Source: Lachnospiraceae bacterium (lineage in GTDB: Bacteria > Bacillota > Clostridia > Lachnospirales > Lachnospiraceae). Taken from it: a DNA stretch of 64,000 nt. Position 1 is the first letter of the stretch; the number at the start of each line of letters is the position of its first letter. A program made the translations under genes and the position numbers. Location: assembly GCA_017622795.1 (NCBI GenBank), contig JAGAQI010000047.1, forward strand, positions 186,001 through 250,000. Reading direction: 5' to 3'. Of this stretch, positions 8,749-16,657 are shown piece by piece. A model generated the notes under the pieces. It saw only the letters and a program-made list of their open reading frames with translations. It was not told where the DNA came from and searched no databases.

Positions 8749-9687
8749 CTATACAATTCCTCTCCAATACTCCAAAATATCCTTCAGGGTACTTTCAAGC
8801 TCATATTTTCTTTCCCAACCGGTATCGTTGGTCAGCTTACTTACATCCGCTTCCACAATCGGCACATCCACCGGGCGAAGCTTGTTCGGGTCCACTTCCA
8901 CCTTAATTTCCTTTGTGGAAAGCTTTAAAATATTGTTTAACAGGTCCTGTATGGCAATGGCATGGCCACTGCCCACATTGTAGGTTTCTCCGGCGATACC
9001 TTTCTGCACCAACGCAGAATATGCTCGTACAATGTCACGCACATCCGTAAAATCTCTCTTGGCAGAAAGATTGCCAACATACATGGCGGGTTCTTTGATA
9101 CCTTTTTCAATTTCTGCCACCTGTTTGCAAAAGTCAGAAACCACAAACAGCGGTGCCTGCTTTGGTCCAATGTGGTTAAAAGCACGTACCATTATGACAT
9201 CCATCTGATATGCTTTTGCATAAATGGAGCCAAGCATGCCTTGGCATGCCTTGGTTGCTGCATAAATATTACCCGGACGCAGCGGTTGGCTCTCCGTTAC
9301 CGGATTTTCTTCTTCCAGGGACGGACCGTATTCTTCACTGGAACCAACCAACAGAATACGCGGCTTTTTTACAAGCTCTCTTGCTGCTTCCAGTACATTG
9401 ACACAGCCCTTTACATTTACATCCACTGTAAGCTCCGGACGCTTCCAGGACACTGCCACGGAACTCTGGGCAGCCAGGTGGAAAATGTAATCCGGTGCTG
9501 TTTTTTCAAACAGTTCTTTGATTGAATTTTTCTCCAGAATATCAAGGTCATAAACTTTGGCACCTTCTATTTCGCAGGTTTCCTGTGGCATCTTAGTAAC
9601 ACAGACAGACCATCCGCATTCGTTACGCAAATGGTCCGCCAGATATCCACCGACAAAGCCTGCTGCACCTATAATTAATGCTTTCAT
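8749..9687 (-). CDS. rmd: GDP-4-keto-6-deoxy-D-mannose reductase (GDP-D-rhamnose synthesis)
   Basis: 312 residues, extended short-chain dehydrogenase. The Rossmann start is ALIIGAAGFVGGYLADHL (GxxGFxG). The active site has VGSSEEYG and the Y-x3-K pair in YAATKACQGML. Other family landmarks are FHLAAQSSVAVSW, AFNHIGPKQ, RDFTDVRDIVRAY and YNVGSG. This combination is that of Rmd/GMD-like reductases rather than GDP-fucose synthase. Placed directly after gmd and manC, it should complete GDP-D-rhamnose. An alternative is another 4-keto-sugar epimerase/reductase of the same family. Confidence 0.82.
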   Translation of the reverse strand: MKALIIGAAGFVGGYLADHLRNECGWSVCVTKMPQETCEIEGAKVYDLDILEKNSIKELFEKTAPDYIFHLAAQSSVAVSWKRPELTVDVNVKGCVNVLEAARELVKKPRILLVGSSEEYGPSLEEENPVTESQPLRPGNIYAATKACQGMLGSIYAKAYQMDVIMVRAFNHIGPKQAPLFVVSDFCKQVAEIEKGIKEPAMYVGNLSAKRDFTDVRDIVRAYSALVQKGIAGETYNVGSGHAIAIQDLLNNILKLSTKEIKVEVDPNKLRPVDVPIVEADVSKLTNDTGWERKYELESTLKDILEYWRGIV

Positions 9688-9715
9688 TGCTACCTACTTT
9701 CCGGTTTCAAACTAT

Positions 9716-10774
9716 TTAAATATTTGCTGCCTTGATTTCCTTTTCAACGAGTGCAAGGTCATTTCTTACCATGCGGGAAACCAGTTCCTTAAAGCTTACT
9801 TCTCTCTTCCAGCCAAGCTCTTTTTCTGCCTTGGTTGGGTTACCAAGTAATAAGTCTACTTCTGCAGGGCGGTAGAACTTAGGGTTAATTTTAACCACTA
9901 CCTTTCCTGTAGCTGCATCCTTACCTACTTCGTCTACACCTTCACCTTCCCATACAACATTCATGCCAACCTCCGCAAAGGAAAGTTCTACAAATTCTCT
10001 TACGGTATGGGTTTCATGGGAAGCAATCACGTAATCTGCCGGCTTGTCCTGCTGAAGCATTAACCACATAGCGTTTACATAGTCCTTGGAATGACCCCAG
10101 TCACGGAACGCGTCCATGTTACCAAGCTCTAAGTGGTCCTGTACGCCCAGCTTAATTCTTGCTACAGCATCGGTAATCTTTCTTGTTACAAACTCATGAC
10201 CACGTCTTTCACTTTCGTGGTTGAATAAAATACCGGAGCAGGCAAACATGTTGTAGCCTTCACGGTAGTTTCTGGTAATCCAATGCGCATATAACTTTGC
10301 TACACCATATGGACTACGTGGGTGGAAGAAGCTTTCTTCAGTATATCCGTCAAAGTCTTCGCCCTGATCCTCATGACAACCACCGAACATTTCAGAAGTA
10401 CTTGCCTGATAATACTTTGCATCCGGCTTTACTGTACGGATTGCCTCTAAGATATTAGCTGCAGCCACACCGGTAATGTTGGCACTAGCCACCGGTTCCC
10501 GGAAGGACTGTGCCACAAAGGACATCGCTGCCAGGTTGTATACTTCATCCGGCTGGGATTCCTTAACCGCATAAATCATGGCTGCCATATCAGTAATATC
10601 TGCAAAGATAAAGTTAATCTTGTCCTTAATTCCAAGACCTTCCAGGTTACCGTAATCTAATTTAGACTTACGACGAACCACGCCATATACTTCATAACCC
10701 TTTTCCAGTAATAATTCTGCTAAGTAGGAACCGTCCTGTCCGGTAATACCTGTTACTAATGCACGTTTTTTCAT
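9716..10774 (-). CDS. gmd: GDP-mannose 4,6-dehydratase
   Basis: 352 residues. NADP site TGITGQDGSYLAELLLEKGY is diagnostic of Gmd. The substrate and catalytic region shows YYQASTSEMFG (Ser/Thr, Glu), the YGVAKLYAHW Tyr-x3-Lys pair, FACSGILFNHESERRG and RDWGHSKDYVNAMWLMLQ. It converts GDP-D-mannose to GDP-4-keto-6-deoxy-D-mannose in the cytoplasm. The start has AAAAGGAG upstream. Order manC-gmd-rmd gives a complete route from mannose 1-phosphate to GDP-D-rhamnose. Confidence 0.96.
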   Translation of the reverse strand: MKKRALVTGITGQDGSYLAELLLEKGYEVYGVVRRKSKLDYGNLEGLGIKDKINFIFADITDMAAMIYAVKESQPDEVYNLAAMSFVAQSFREPVASANITGVAAANILEAIRTVKPDAKYYQASTSEMFGGCHEDQGEDFDGYTEESFFHPRSPYGVAKLYAHWITRNYREGYNMFACSGILFNHESERRGHEFVTRKITDAVARIKLGVQDHLELGNMDAFRDWGHSKDYVNAMWLMLQQDKPADYVIASHETHTVREFVELSFAEVGMNVVWEGEGVDEVGKDAATGKVVVKINPKFYRPAEVDLLLGNPTKAEKELGWKREVSFKELVSRMVRNDLALVEKEIKAANI

Positions 10775-10813
10775 TTTAATTCTCCTTTTGCTTATTTTAT
10801 ATAACTCATCTAT

Positions 10814-11884
10814 TTAGATGTATTCGTCACGGTTACAAATCTTTAAGTTCTCCAGGACCTTCTTAATATCCCCTGCAGACTGCTTTTCGCAAATCAGTGT
10901 GGCGTCCTCGGTGTCTACAATAATCAAGTCTTCCAGACCAACTGCTGCAATCAGCTTTTTGGAGCCTTCAATAATGCAGTTTTTGGAGTTTACGGTAATA
11001 ATGTTTCCGCTTACCACGTTGCCCATTTCGTTGGACTTGCGGATGCGGTCTACAGCCAGCCAGGAACCTACGTCATCCCAGCCAAAGGTACCCGGAATGG
11101 TGTAAATGTCCTCTGCCTTTTCCATAATGCCGTAGTCTACGGATTCAGAACGGAAAGCGGTAAATTCTTTTTCCAGTACAGCTTCCTGGTCTGCAGTTCC
11201 GATGCTTTCTTTAATGCGAACCAGGCCTTCGTAAATGTCCTTCATAAACAACTCAATGTTTTTTAAGATGGAAGAGGTCTTCCAAACAAACATGCCGCTG
11301 TTCCAAAGGTATTCTTCTGTTTCCAGGTATTCCTTTGCCACCTCTCTGGTTGGCTTTTCTACAAAGCGGTCTACCGCAAAGGCCTGGCCCTTGCTTACAC
11401 CCGGATTGAACTTAATGTAGCCGTAGCCGGTTTCCGGATAGTCCGGTGTGATGCCGATGGTTACTAAGTTGGTATTCTCTTCCGCGATGCGGCAGGCTTC
11501 CTTTAAGGTGCTTACAAACATGCTGTTGTACTTAATGAGATGGTCACTTGGCAGTACCATCATAAGCGCATCTTCATACTTTTTAGCAATGTGCATGGCA
11601 CCAAGACCGATACATGGTGCGGTATTTCTGCCCACCGGTTCACAAAGAATGTTTTCCTCCGGAAGATTTGGCAGCTGCTTTTTTACCAGTTCTTTATAGT
11701 CTTTATTGGTTGCAATAAAAATATCTTCCATAGCTACCAGTGGCAGGATTCTTTCTACCGTAAGCTGAATCATGGTTCTGCCGTCGCCGGTTAAAGATAA
11801 AAACTGCTTTGGTAAACTTTTTCTGCTTCTTGGCCAAAACCGTTCGCCACGGCCGCCGGCCATAATAAGTGCTGTTGTTTTCAT
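10814..11884 (-). CDS. manC: mannose-1-phosphate guanylyltransferase
   Basis: 356 residues. The pyrophosphorylase signature is LIMAGGRGERFWPRSRKSLP, followed by PKQFLSL. Further motifs are EPVGRNTAPCIGL, MVLPSDHLI, GYGYIKFN, FVEKPTREVA, LWNSGMFVWK and FGWDDVGSW. The length matches the short GMP-only form; the C-terminal phosphomannose isomerase domain of long ManC/AlgA is absent. It makes GDP-mannose for Gmd and possibly for mannosyltransferases of the cluster. Three bases separate it from the upstream glycosyltransferase. Confidence 0.95.
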   Translation of the reverse strand: MKTTALIMAGGRGERFWPRSRKSLPKQFLSLTGDGRTMIQLTVERILPLVAMEDIFIATNKDYKELVKKQLPNLPEENILCEPVGRNTAPCIGLGAMHIAKKYEDALMMVLPSDHLIKYNSMFVSTLKEACRIAEENTNLVTIGITPDYPETGYGYIKFNPGVSKGQAFAVDRFVEKPTREVAKEYLETEEYLWNSGMFVWKTSSILKNIELFMKDIYEGLVRIKESIGTADQEAVLEKEFTAFRSESVDYGIMEKAEDIYTIPGTFGWDDVGSWLAVDRIRKSNEMGNVVSGNIITVNSKNCIIEGSKKLIAAVGLEDLIIVDTEDATLICEKQSAGDIKKVLENLKICNRDEYI

Positions 11885-11887
11885 TGG

Positions 11888-13030
11888 TTACTTATTCTCC
11901 TTAACTAAATCTTTATATAATTCAAGCGTCCTTGTTGTCATTTTCTCTAACTGATATTCCGCTTTCATTCTTGTTCTTGCCCGCTCTCCCATTTGGAGGC
12001 GTTCCTCTTTGTGTTCCACCATCCACTGCATGGCTTCTGCCAACTTGTCCACACTGCCCGGTTCTACCGTAAGACCGGTTTCGTTGTGGATGCTTACATA
12101 CGGGACCCCGCTTGGAAGCATGGTATTGATGACCGGTTTCCCAAAGGCCATTGCCTCAATTTGGACAATGCCAAAGGCTTCGCTTCTGGCGGTAGAAGGA
12201 AGTACAAACACATCGCATTCCGCGTATTGCCTGCAAAGCTCCTCTTCCGTCATTTTTCCGGTAAAGAAGGTTCTTTCCGCAATGCCGAGTTCTTTGGCTT
12301 TGTGCTTTAATTCCTCTTCTCTTCCGCCGGAGCCAGCCATAATCAGCTCTGCATTATTTACCTTGGCAAAGGCTTCCAGTAACACGTCGCAGCCCTTGTA
12401 GTAAGCGTATCTTCCTACAAATAAAAACCGAGTTAGACTCTGATTATTTTGAGTTTTTTGACAAGTTTTCTGCTCTGCTATATATTGCTCTGCCTTTTCT
12501 TCGATACTTGGATCTACACCGTAAGGAATAAAATAGCACTTTTCCTGATACGGCTTTAAATATGCTGAACCGTCAATATGCCCCCGGGTTGCCACAACAA
12601 TGGCGTCCGCACGCTTTAGCATACGCTTCATTACCGGCTTGTATAAAAGCAGTAACTTTTTTTGACGCACCACATCACTGTGCCACCAAAGCACGATTTT
12701 TCCTTTGTAGCCGGAAAGCAAACACGCCAGATCTCCTATCGGAAACGGCATATGCAGATGTATTACATCCTGTTGTTTGGAAAGCTTGCGCAGCGTGCCA
12801 AACAAACCAAAAGAAATGGGCATGCTGCCAAACTTAATATGACGGGGAAGGCGTATCAGCTTGGCACCGTTTACATCTTCTTCATGGTAGTTCCGGTCTT
12901 CTGCACTGACCAAAACCGTCATTTCCGTTTTGTCTGCCAGGCCTTCTGCCACTTGCTGTACTACACGTTCGATTCCGCCAATGTGGGGATAATAATATTT
13001 ATTTACTTGCAGTACCCGTAGCTTCTTCAT
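11888..13030 (-). CDS. glycosyltransferase family 4, first gene of the polysaccharide operon
   Basis: 380 residues. GT4 motifs are VNKYYYPHIGGIERVVQQVA (GGIE acceptor loop), VLWWHSDVV, FIPYGVD, FLFVGRYAYYKGCDVLLEAF, and VLPSTARSEAFGIVQIEAMA (E-x7-E). It resembles WbpZ/MTFB-type transferases that place an early mannose or rhamnose. A Lys/Gln/Asn-rich insert at about 183-200 sits between the two Rossmann domains. It is the promoter-proximal gene, with a good promoter about 40-65 bases upstream. Acceptor and linkage not determinable. Confidence 0.9.
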   Translation of the reverse strand: MKKLRVLQVNKYYYPHIGGIERVVQQVAEGLADKTEMTVLVSAEDRNYHEEDVNGAKLIRLPRHIKFGSMPISFGLFGTLRKLSKQQDVIHLHMPFPIGDLACLLSGYKGKIVLWWHSDVVRQKKLLLLYKPVMKRMLKRADAIVVATRGHIDGSAYLKPYQEKCYFIPYGVDPSIEEKAEQYIAEQKTCQKTQNNQSLTRFLFVGRYAYYKGCDVLLEAFAKVNNAELIMAGSGGREEELKHKAKELGIAERTFFTGKMTEEELCRQYAECDVFVLPSTARSEAFGIVQIEAMAFGKPVINTMLPSGVPYVSIHNETGLTVEPGSVDKLAEAMQWMVEHKEERLQMGERARTRMKAEYQLEKMTTRTLELYKDLVKENK

Positions 13031-13067
13031 TGCACACTCCGTCTAATATATATAACTCATCTAATCT

Positions 13068-13096
13068 ATCATACGCTTGTGTCAAAAAAAAGTCAA
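13068..13096 (-). promoter_or_regulatory. promoter of the polysaccharide operon
   Basis: On the minus strand TTGACT (13096-13091) is followed by 17 bases and TATGAT (13073-13068). It sits about 40 bases upstream of the first glycosyltransferase start and downstream of the terminator of the AlbA_2-type gene. It is probably the sigma-A start point for the whole 13-kb minus-strand operon. Confidence 0.7.
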
Positions 13097-13135
13097 GTTA
13101 AACCCTTTGTTCAGAATGTTGATAGTGTGTGGAAA

Positions 13136-13172
13136 GATAAAAGCGCTTGCAAGGTTAATTGCAAGCGCTGAT
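13136..13172 (-). terminator. intrinsic terminator of the AlbA_2-type gene
   Basis: A perfect 11-bp stem, AGCGCTTGCAA (13142-13152) paired with 13159-13169 around a 6-base loop, is followed on the minus strand by TTTTATCTTT. It lies 18 bases beyond the stop codon at 13187. Confidence 0.85.
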
Positions 13173-13186
13173 AAGCATACTTTATT

Positions 13187-14860
13187 CTATTTTCTCTCTA
13201 AATACCATCTTGCAGCATGACCGGTTCCTATAACATTCGCTACACCATCTTTTTTCATGCTTTGTAATATGTTCGATATTTTTTTGGCTTGTTGCTTCTC
13301 ATCCATAAATGCAGGCAACGCTCCGGATAAAACTGCTTTTAGCTCTGATGCGCTTGCACCACCCATAGTTTCTAAGGCATTCATAATCAGCTGTTTGCAA
13401 ACGTCATTGTTTAATCCTCTGTTTTTCAGATACTCTGTTTTCTGTCCTACCATGTTTGCTACTTTATATGAGACAAAAATGTAAGGATATCGACCTTCCA
13501 CCAGGCCTGCTTTCTTTAACATATCACTTTGCACTTTTGAAATTCTCTCATTCTTTTGTACTTTATCTAAGAGAAAAACAGTCTGTAAATCCAAATTATT
13601 GTTAGAGTATAACAACTGTGTATAATTTCTGTCCAGAATTTTACCATACAAGGTCACCTTTACTCTATTTGGAACACTCAAATCATATGATGGCAAAGGA
13701 AAGCACTTCTCCCGTTGAATTTGATACATCATAGGTATTCCCATGGCATTGGTGTCAATCATATAAAGATTAACCATTGCATGACATAAAAAAGTATTTC
13801 GGTAATAAGGTGGCTTGTATCCTTCTTCTAATGCTTTTTCTACAGTTTCAGGAATAAAACCACCTTCATTTAAGAATACCAATCTGTCTTCAAATTCCTC
13901 GACATTAATTTTCCCTCGCAACAAATAATTCGAATGTGCAATACAATTATTTAAAATCTCTTTCACTACATCCGGCGCATACTGATCCACTTCATCAGGG
14001 AACAAGGTCTGCTGGCCTGCAATATATCTATATTTTTCATTTCTTATTTTTGCATATACTTTATCTACTGCTAACAATAGCGGCATATCAAAATGCTCAT
14101 ATGCTTTTACTGTTCCATCTCCATTATACAAAGTCCAAGTTATTCTTGGGATGAACCCATCAAATAAATAACCGGATTCTTCTTTGCCAAGCAGTATTAG
14201 TGCAGTGTTCGTCACTTTCCCTTTAATCAGTAAACCGGCTTTATTCAGTAATTCTACATCTGTCATTTTTTCCAATAATTCTGTAGACTTGCTAAAAGCT
14301 TTTTGCTTTTTTATAAACAATGTTCTTGCATATTGTATGGCATCTTCATCTAAATCTTCTATACCTGCTTCTTCAACAATCTGCTTCGACCAGTCAGTAC
14401 CGATTTGACTCCGTATTAAGTCCATTTTATCTATTGGAAGAGGTGACAGATGTTCTCCTTCTCTTGCAAACGCCGCCCCGTTCCAGGTTGTCGGTATTCC
14501 ACATATTGCCGGAGGAATTTGCATAGCAACAACACGCTTGCCGTCTATCGTCAATTCATAGATTTCCATAAATGTCATTCGTTCATTGGTGCCGTTGACA
14601 ATTTCTTTTTTTAAATCCTGCAATCCACCATTTTTTCTATATTCCGTTCCAATAATATTCTTTTTATTATCAATACCAAAAATTAACCAAGCTTCCTTTT
14701 TGTCCCGTATATTTGCTTCGTTACTCAATGCTGAAAAGTACATACCAATTTCTTTGAAGGAATAATTCAATTTAGCTTCTTTTAATTCAACAATTTCATT
14801 TTCAAAAACATCTATCATCTGTTTTATTTTTGCTACCAAATGTTCTTCGCTATATATCAT
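13187..14860 (-). CDS. AlbA_2 (Schlafen-type) DNA-binding and HATPase_c_4-like protein
   Basis: 557 residues. The N-terminus shows the AlbA_2 pattern: ENEIVELKEAK, AWLIFGIDNKKNIIG, MQIPPA, then GAAFAREGEHLSPL. The central part shows the region often annotated as RecG-related or HATPase_c_4: LNNCIAHSNY, LVFLNEGGFIPETVEKAL, YRNTFLCHAMVNL and AMGIPMMYQIQ. The C-terminus (about 410-557) looks like winged-helix repeats (RISKVQSDMLKKAGLVEG; ISNILQSMKKDGVANVIG). Predicted cytoplasmic DNA-binding regulator or defence/stress-type protein. Such genes are common, scattered orphans in Clostridia. It is monocistronic with its own terminator. Its upstream region carries a phased repeat array, which suggests autoregulation. 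Function not established. Confidence 0.8.
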   Translation of the reverse strand: MIYSEEHLVAKIKQMIDVFENEIVELKEAKLNYSFKEIGMYFSALSNEANIRDKKEAWLIFGIDNKKNIIGTEYRKNGGLQDLKKEIVNGTNERMTFMEIYELTIDGKRVVAMQIPPAICGIPTTWNGAAFAREGEHLSPLPIDKMDLIRSQIGTDWSKQIVEEAGIEDLDEDAIQYARTLFIKKQKAFSKSTELLEKMTDVELLNKAGLLIKGKVTNTALILLGKEESGYLFDGFIPRITWTLYNGDGTVKAYEHFDMPLLLAVDKVYAKIRNEKYRYIAGQQTLFPDEVDQYAPDVVKEILNNCIAHSNYLLRGKINVEEFEDRLVFLNEGGFIPETVEKALEEGYKPPYYRNTFLCHAMVNLYMIDTNAMGIPMMYQIQREKCFPLPSYDLSVPNRVKVTLYGKILDRNYTQLLYSNNNLDLQTVFLLDKVQKNERISKVQSDMLKKAGLVEGRYPYIFVSYKVANMVGQKTEYLKNRGLNNDVCKQLIMNALETMGGASASELKAVLSGALPAFMDEKQQAKKISNILQSMKKDGVANVIGTGHAARWYLERK

Positions 14861-14887
14861 GCCATTCCTCCTGATTTGCTTTCTTTT

Positions 14888-15025
14888 GTACGTCTCTTGG
14901 ACTAAATATTGAACTTATCTATAACTAATTAGTCCAATAAAAAAACCTGTATTTAAGGCCATTTAAGCAAATCTCGTACAAATCTTGGACTAAATCTTGA
15001 ACTAATCTTGGACTAATTTTGAACG
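14888..15025. repeat. phased TTGGACTA/TTGAACTA repeat array upstream of the AlbA_2-type gene
   Basis: The motif TTG(G/A)ACTA begins at 14897, 14909, 14985, 14997, 15008 and 15019, i.e. spaced 12, then 12, 11 and 11 bases within each cluster. An inverted copy TTAGTCCAA lies at 14929-14937. Both clusters are preceded by GTAC (14888 and 14977). Spacing near one helical turn places all sites on one face of the DNA. The array occupies about 30-165 bases upstream of the start at 14860, where an operator would be. The rest of the 370-base gap is AT-rich and holds the promoter of the plus-strand transferase. Confidence 0.75.
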
Positions 15026-15160
15026 TTTTATACTTACACTATAACATTACTCTATTTTGTTGTTTTTTTCAAGTTCATTCCTCTTTCATTTCCTTTCACT
15101 CCCGCTATTCACAAAGTAATTATCCTCATTTCACATATTCTTTATATTTCTGTCACACAT

Positions 15161-15190
15161 TTGTCACTTTACTTTTTTATCGTTTATGAT
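15161..15190 (+). promoter_or_regulatory. promoter of the initiating glycosylphosphotransferase
   Basis: TTGTCA (15161-15166), 18 bases, TATGAT (15185-15190), about 40 bases before the ATG at 15232, which is preceded by GAGGTAAG. Confidence 0.6.
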
Positions 15191-15231
15191 AGAATTATTA
15201 TGTAGAAGTTTGAAGAAATTTGAGGTAAGTT

Positions 15232-16620
15232 ATGAAAAAGAAACGTTACGATAAGTTAATATCGTTTATATCGGTTGCTCTGATGATTGTTTTCCACACG
15301 GCAATCTTTGGCTGGCTATGGTACAACATTTACCGCCCAATGATTCCGGTTCCTTATTACCGCCGCGGTAACTATGTTCTTATTTTGTTATACGGGGCGT
15401 TCTTGTTGGCGTCCAACCAAATCTTCGGCGGCCTCCGCATGGGTTACTATAAGGTGTTAGACAGCATCGTGGCCCGCACCTTAAGTTTATTTACATCCTA
15501 TGGCGCCATGTTCTTCGTGGTTTCCCTGCTGGCGTATCAGATTATTCCTTTAAAGCATCTGTTGATTTCCATCGCCATCGGCTTTGTCTTCAACATCCTC
15601 TGGACCATGCTGTCCAACAACATTTACTACAAGATCAACCCGCCGCGGCAGATGCTTCTGGTGCATGGCGACCGCCCGTTCAACGAGGTGTACAACAAAA
15701 TTTCCTCCCGCAGCGAAAAATACGAAATCATCAAGCGTATCCACTGCAACGCCGGGGAAGAAAAATTAAAGCAGGTGATGCTAAAGCACGAGGCAGTAAT
15801 TCTGCACGACTTATCCGCCTCCCTGCGTAATCACTTAATCAAATTCTGTTACGAAAATTCCATCCGTGTCTATGTTACGCCAAAGCTCTACGACATTCTG
15901 GTGCGCGGTGCTTCCGACATGGATTTATTCGACACACCGTTCCTTCTCATGAGAAACCGCGGGTTAAGCCCTTGGCAGGCCTTTGTGAAGCGGTGCATGG
16001 ACCTTATCATTTCCATCACCTGCCTCATTATCACCTCGCCGGTTCTGCTTCTCGTTGTCATCCTCATGAAGTGCTTTGACAAGGGGCCAATCCTGTACCA
16101 TCAGACCCGCCTCACCTTAAACGGCAAGCAGTTTGAAATTTACAAGTTCCGCAGCATGCGTGTGGATGCGGAAAAAGATTCCATCCGGCTCCAAAGCCAG
16201 AACGACGACCGCATTACTCCGCTGGGTCGCATTTTGCGCCGCACCCATTTGGACGAGCTTCCGCAGCTGTTCAACATCATCAAGGGCGACATGTCCTTTG
16301 TGGGTCCCCGTCCGGAGCGTCCGGAAATCGCCGAAATTTACATGACCCAGATTCCGGAATTTTCTTACCGTTTAAAAATGAAGGCCGGCCTTACCGGCTA
16401 TGCGCAGGTGTACGGTAAGTACAACAGCACCCCATACGACAAGTTAAAGCTTGACCTCACCTACATCCAGAATTACTCTGTTTTCCTGGATTTCAAGCTC
16501 CTGCTATTAACCGGCAAAACCCTGTTTATCCCGGACCATGCCGAGGGTGTCAGCAGTGCCTTTAAGACGGCACTCCGCACCGAAACAGCGGCCACAAAAA
16601 TTTCAAAGAAGAACAAATAG
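15232..16620 (+). CDS. polyprenyl glycosylphosphotransferase (WbaP/CpsE type)
   Basis: 462 residues. N-terminal half: four to five hydrophobic segments (about 12-140), then a CoA-binding-like domain (about 140-240). From about 253 comes the bacterial sugar transferase domain: membrane re-entrant segment CMDLIISITCLIITSPVLL, KGPILYHQTRL, IYKFRSMRVDAE, LRRTHLDELPQLFNIIKGDM, FVGPRPERPE and GLTGYAQVYGKYN. It transfers a sugar phosphate to undecaprenyl phosphate and so starts a surface glycan repeat. It stands alone between two orphan genes but beside the polysaccharide operon, and is a good candidate for priming that glycan. Donor sugar unknown. Confidence 0.93.
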   Translation: MKKKRYDKLISFISVALMIVFHTAIFGWLWYNIYRPMIPVPYYRRGNYVLILLYGAFLLASNQIFGGLRMGYYKVLDSIVARTLSLFTSYGAMFFVVSLLAYQIIPLKHLLISIAIGFVFNILWTMLSNNIYYKINPPRQMLLVHGDRPFNEVYNKISSRSEKYEIIKRIHCNAGEEKLKQVMLKHEAVILHDLSASLRNHLIKFCYENSIRVYVTPKLYDILVRGASDMDLFDTPFLLMRNRGLSPWQAFVKRCMDLIISITCLIITSPVLLLVVILMKCFDKGPILYHQTRLTLNGKQFEIYKFRSMRVDAEKDSIRLQSQNDDRITPLGRILRRTHLDELPQLFNIIKGDMSFVGPRPERPEIAEIYMTQIPEFSYRLKMKAGLTGYAQVYGKYNSTPYDKLKLDLTYIQNYSVFLDFKLLLLTGKTLFIPDHAEGVSSAFKTALRTETAATKISKKNK

Positions 16621-16621
16621 G

Positions 16622-16650
16622 AAAAGCCTGCAGGTTGCTGCAGGCTTTTT
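16622..16650 (+). terminator. bidirectional intrinsic terminator
   Basis: AAAAGCCTGCAG (16622-16633), loop GTTG, CTGCAGGCTTTT, then T run. The A/T-flanked symmetric stem can serve both the plus-strand transferase (stop 16620) and the minus-strand ATPase (stop 16658). Confidence 0.9.
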
Positions 16651-16657
16651 AATGCAA

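Noticed and set aside
8962..9525. 187-residue plus-strand frame inside rmd
   Set aside because: Antisense shadow of a clear SDR gene, with no ribosome site or recognisable domain.
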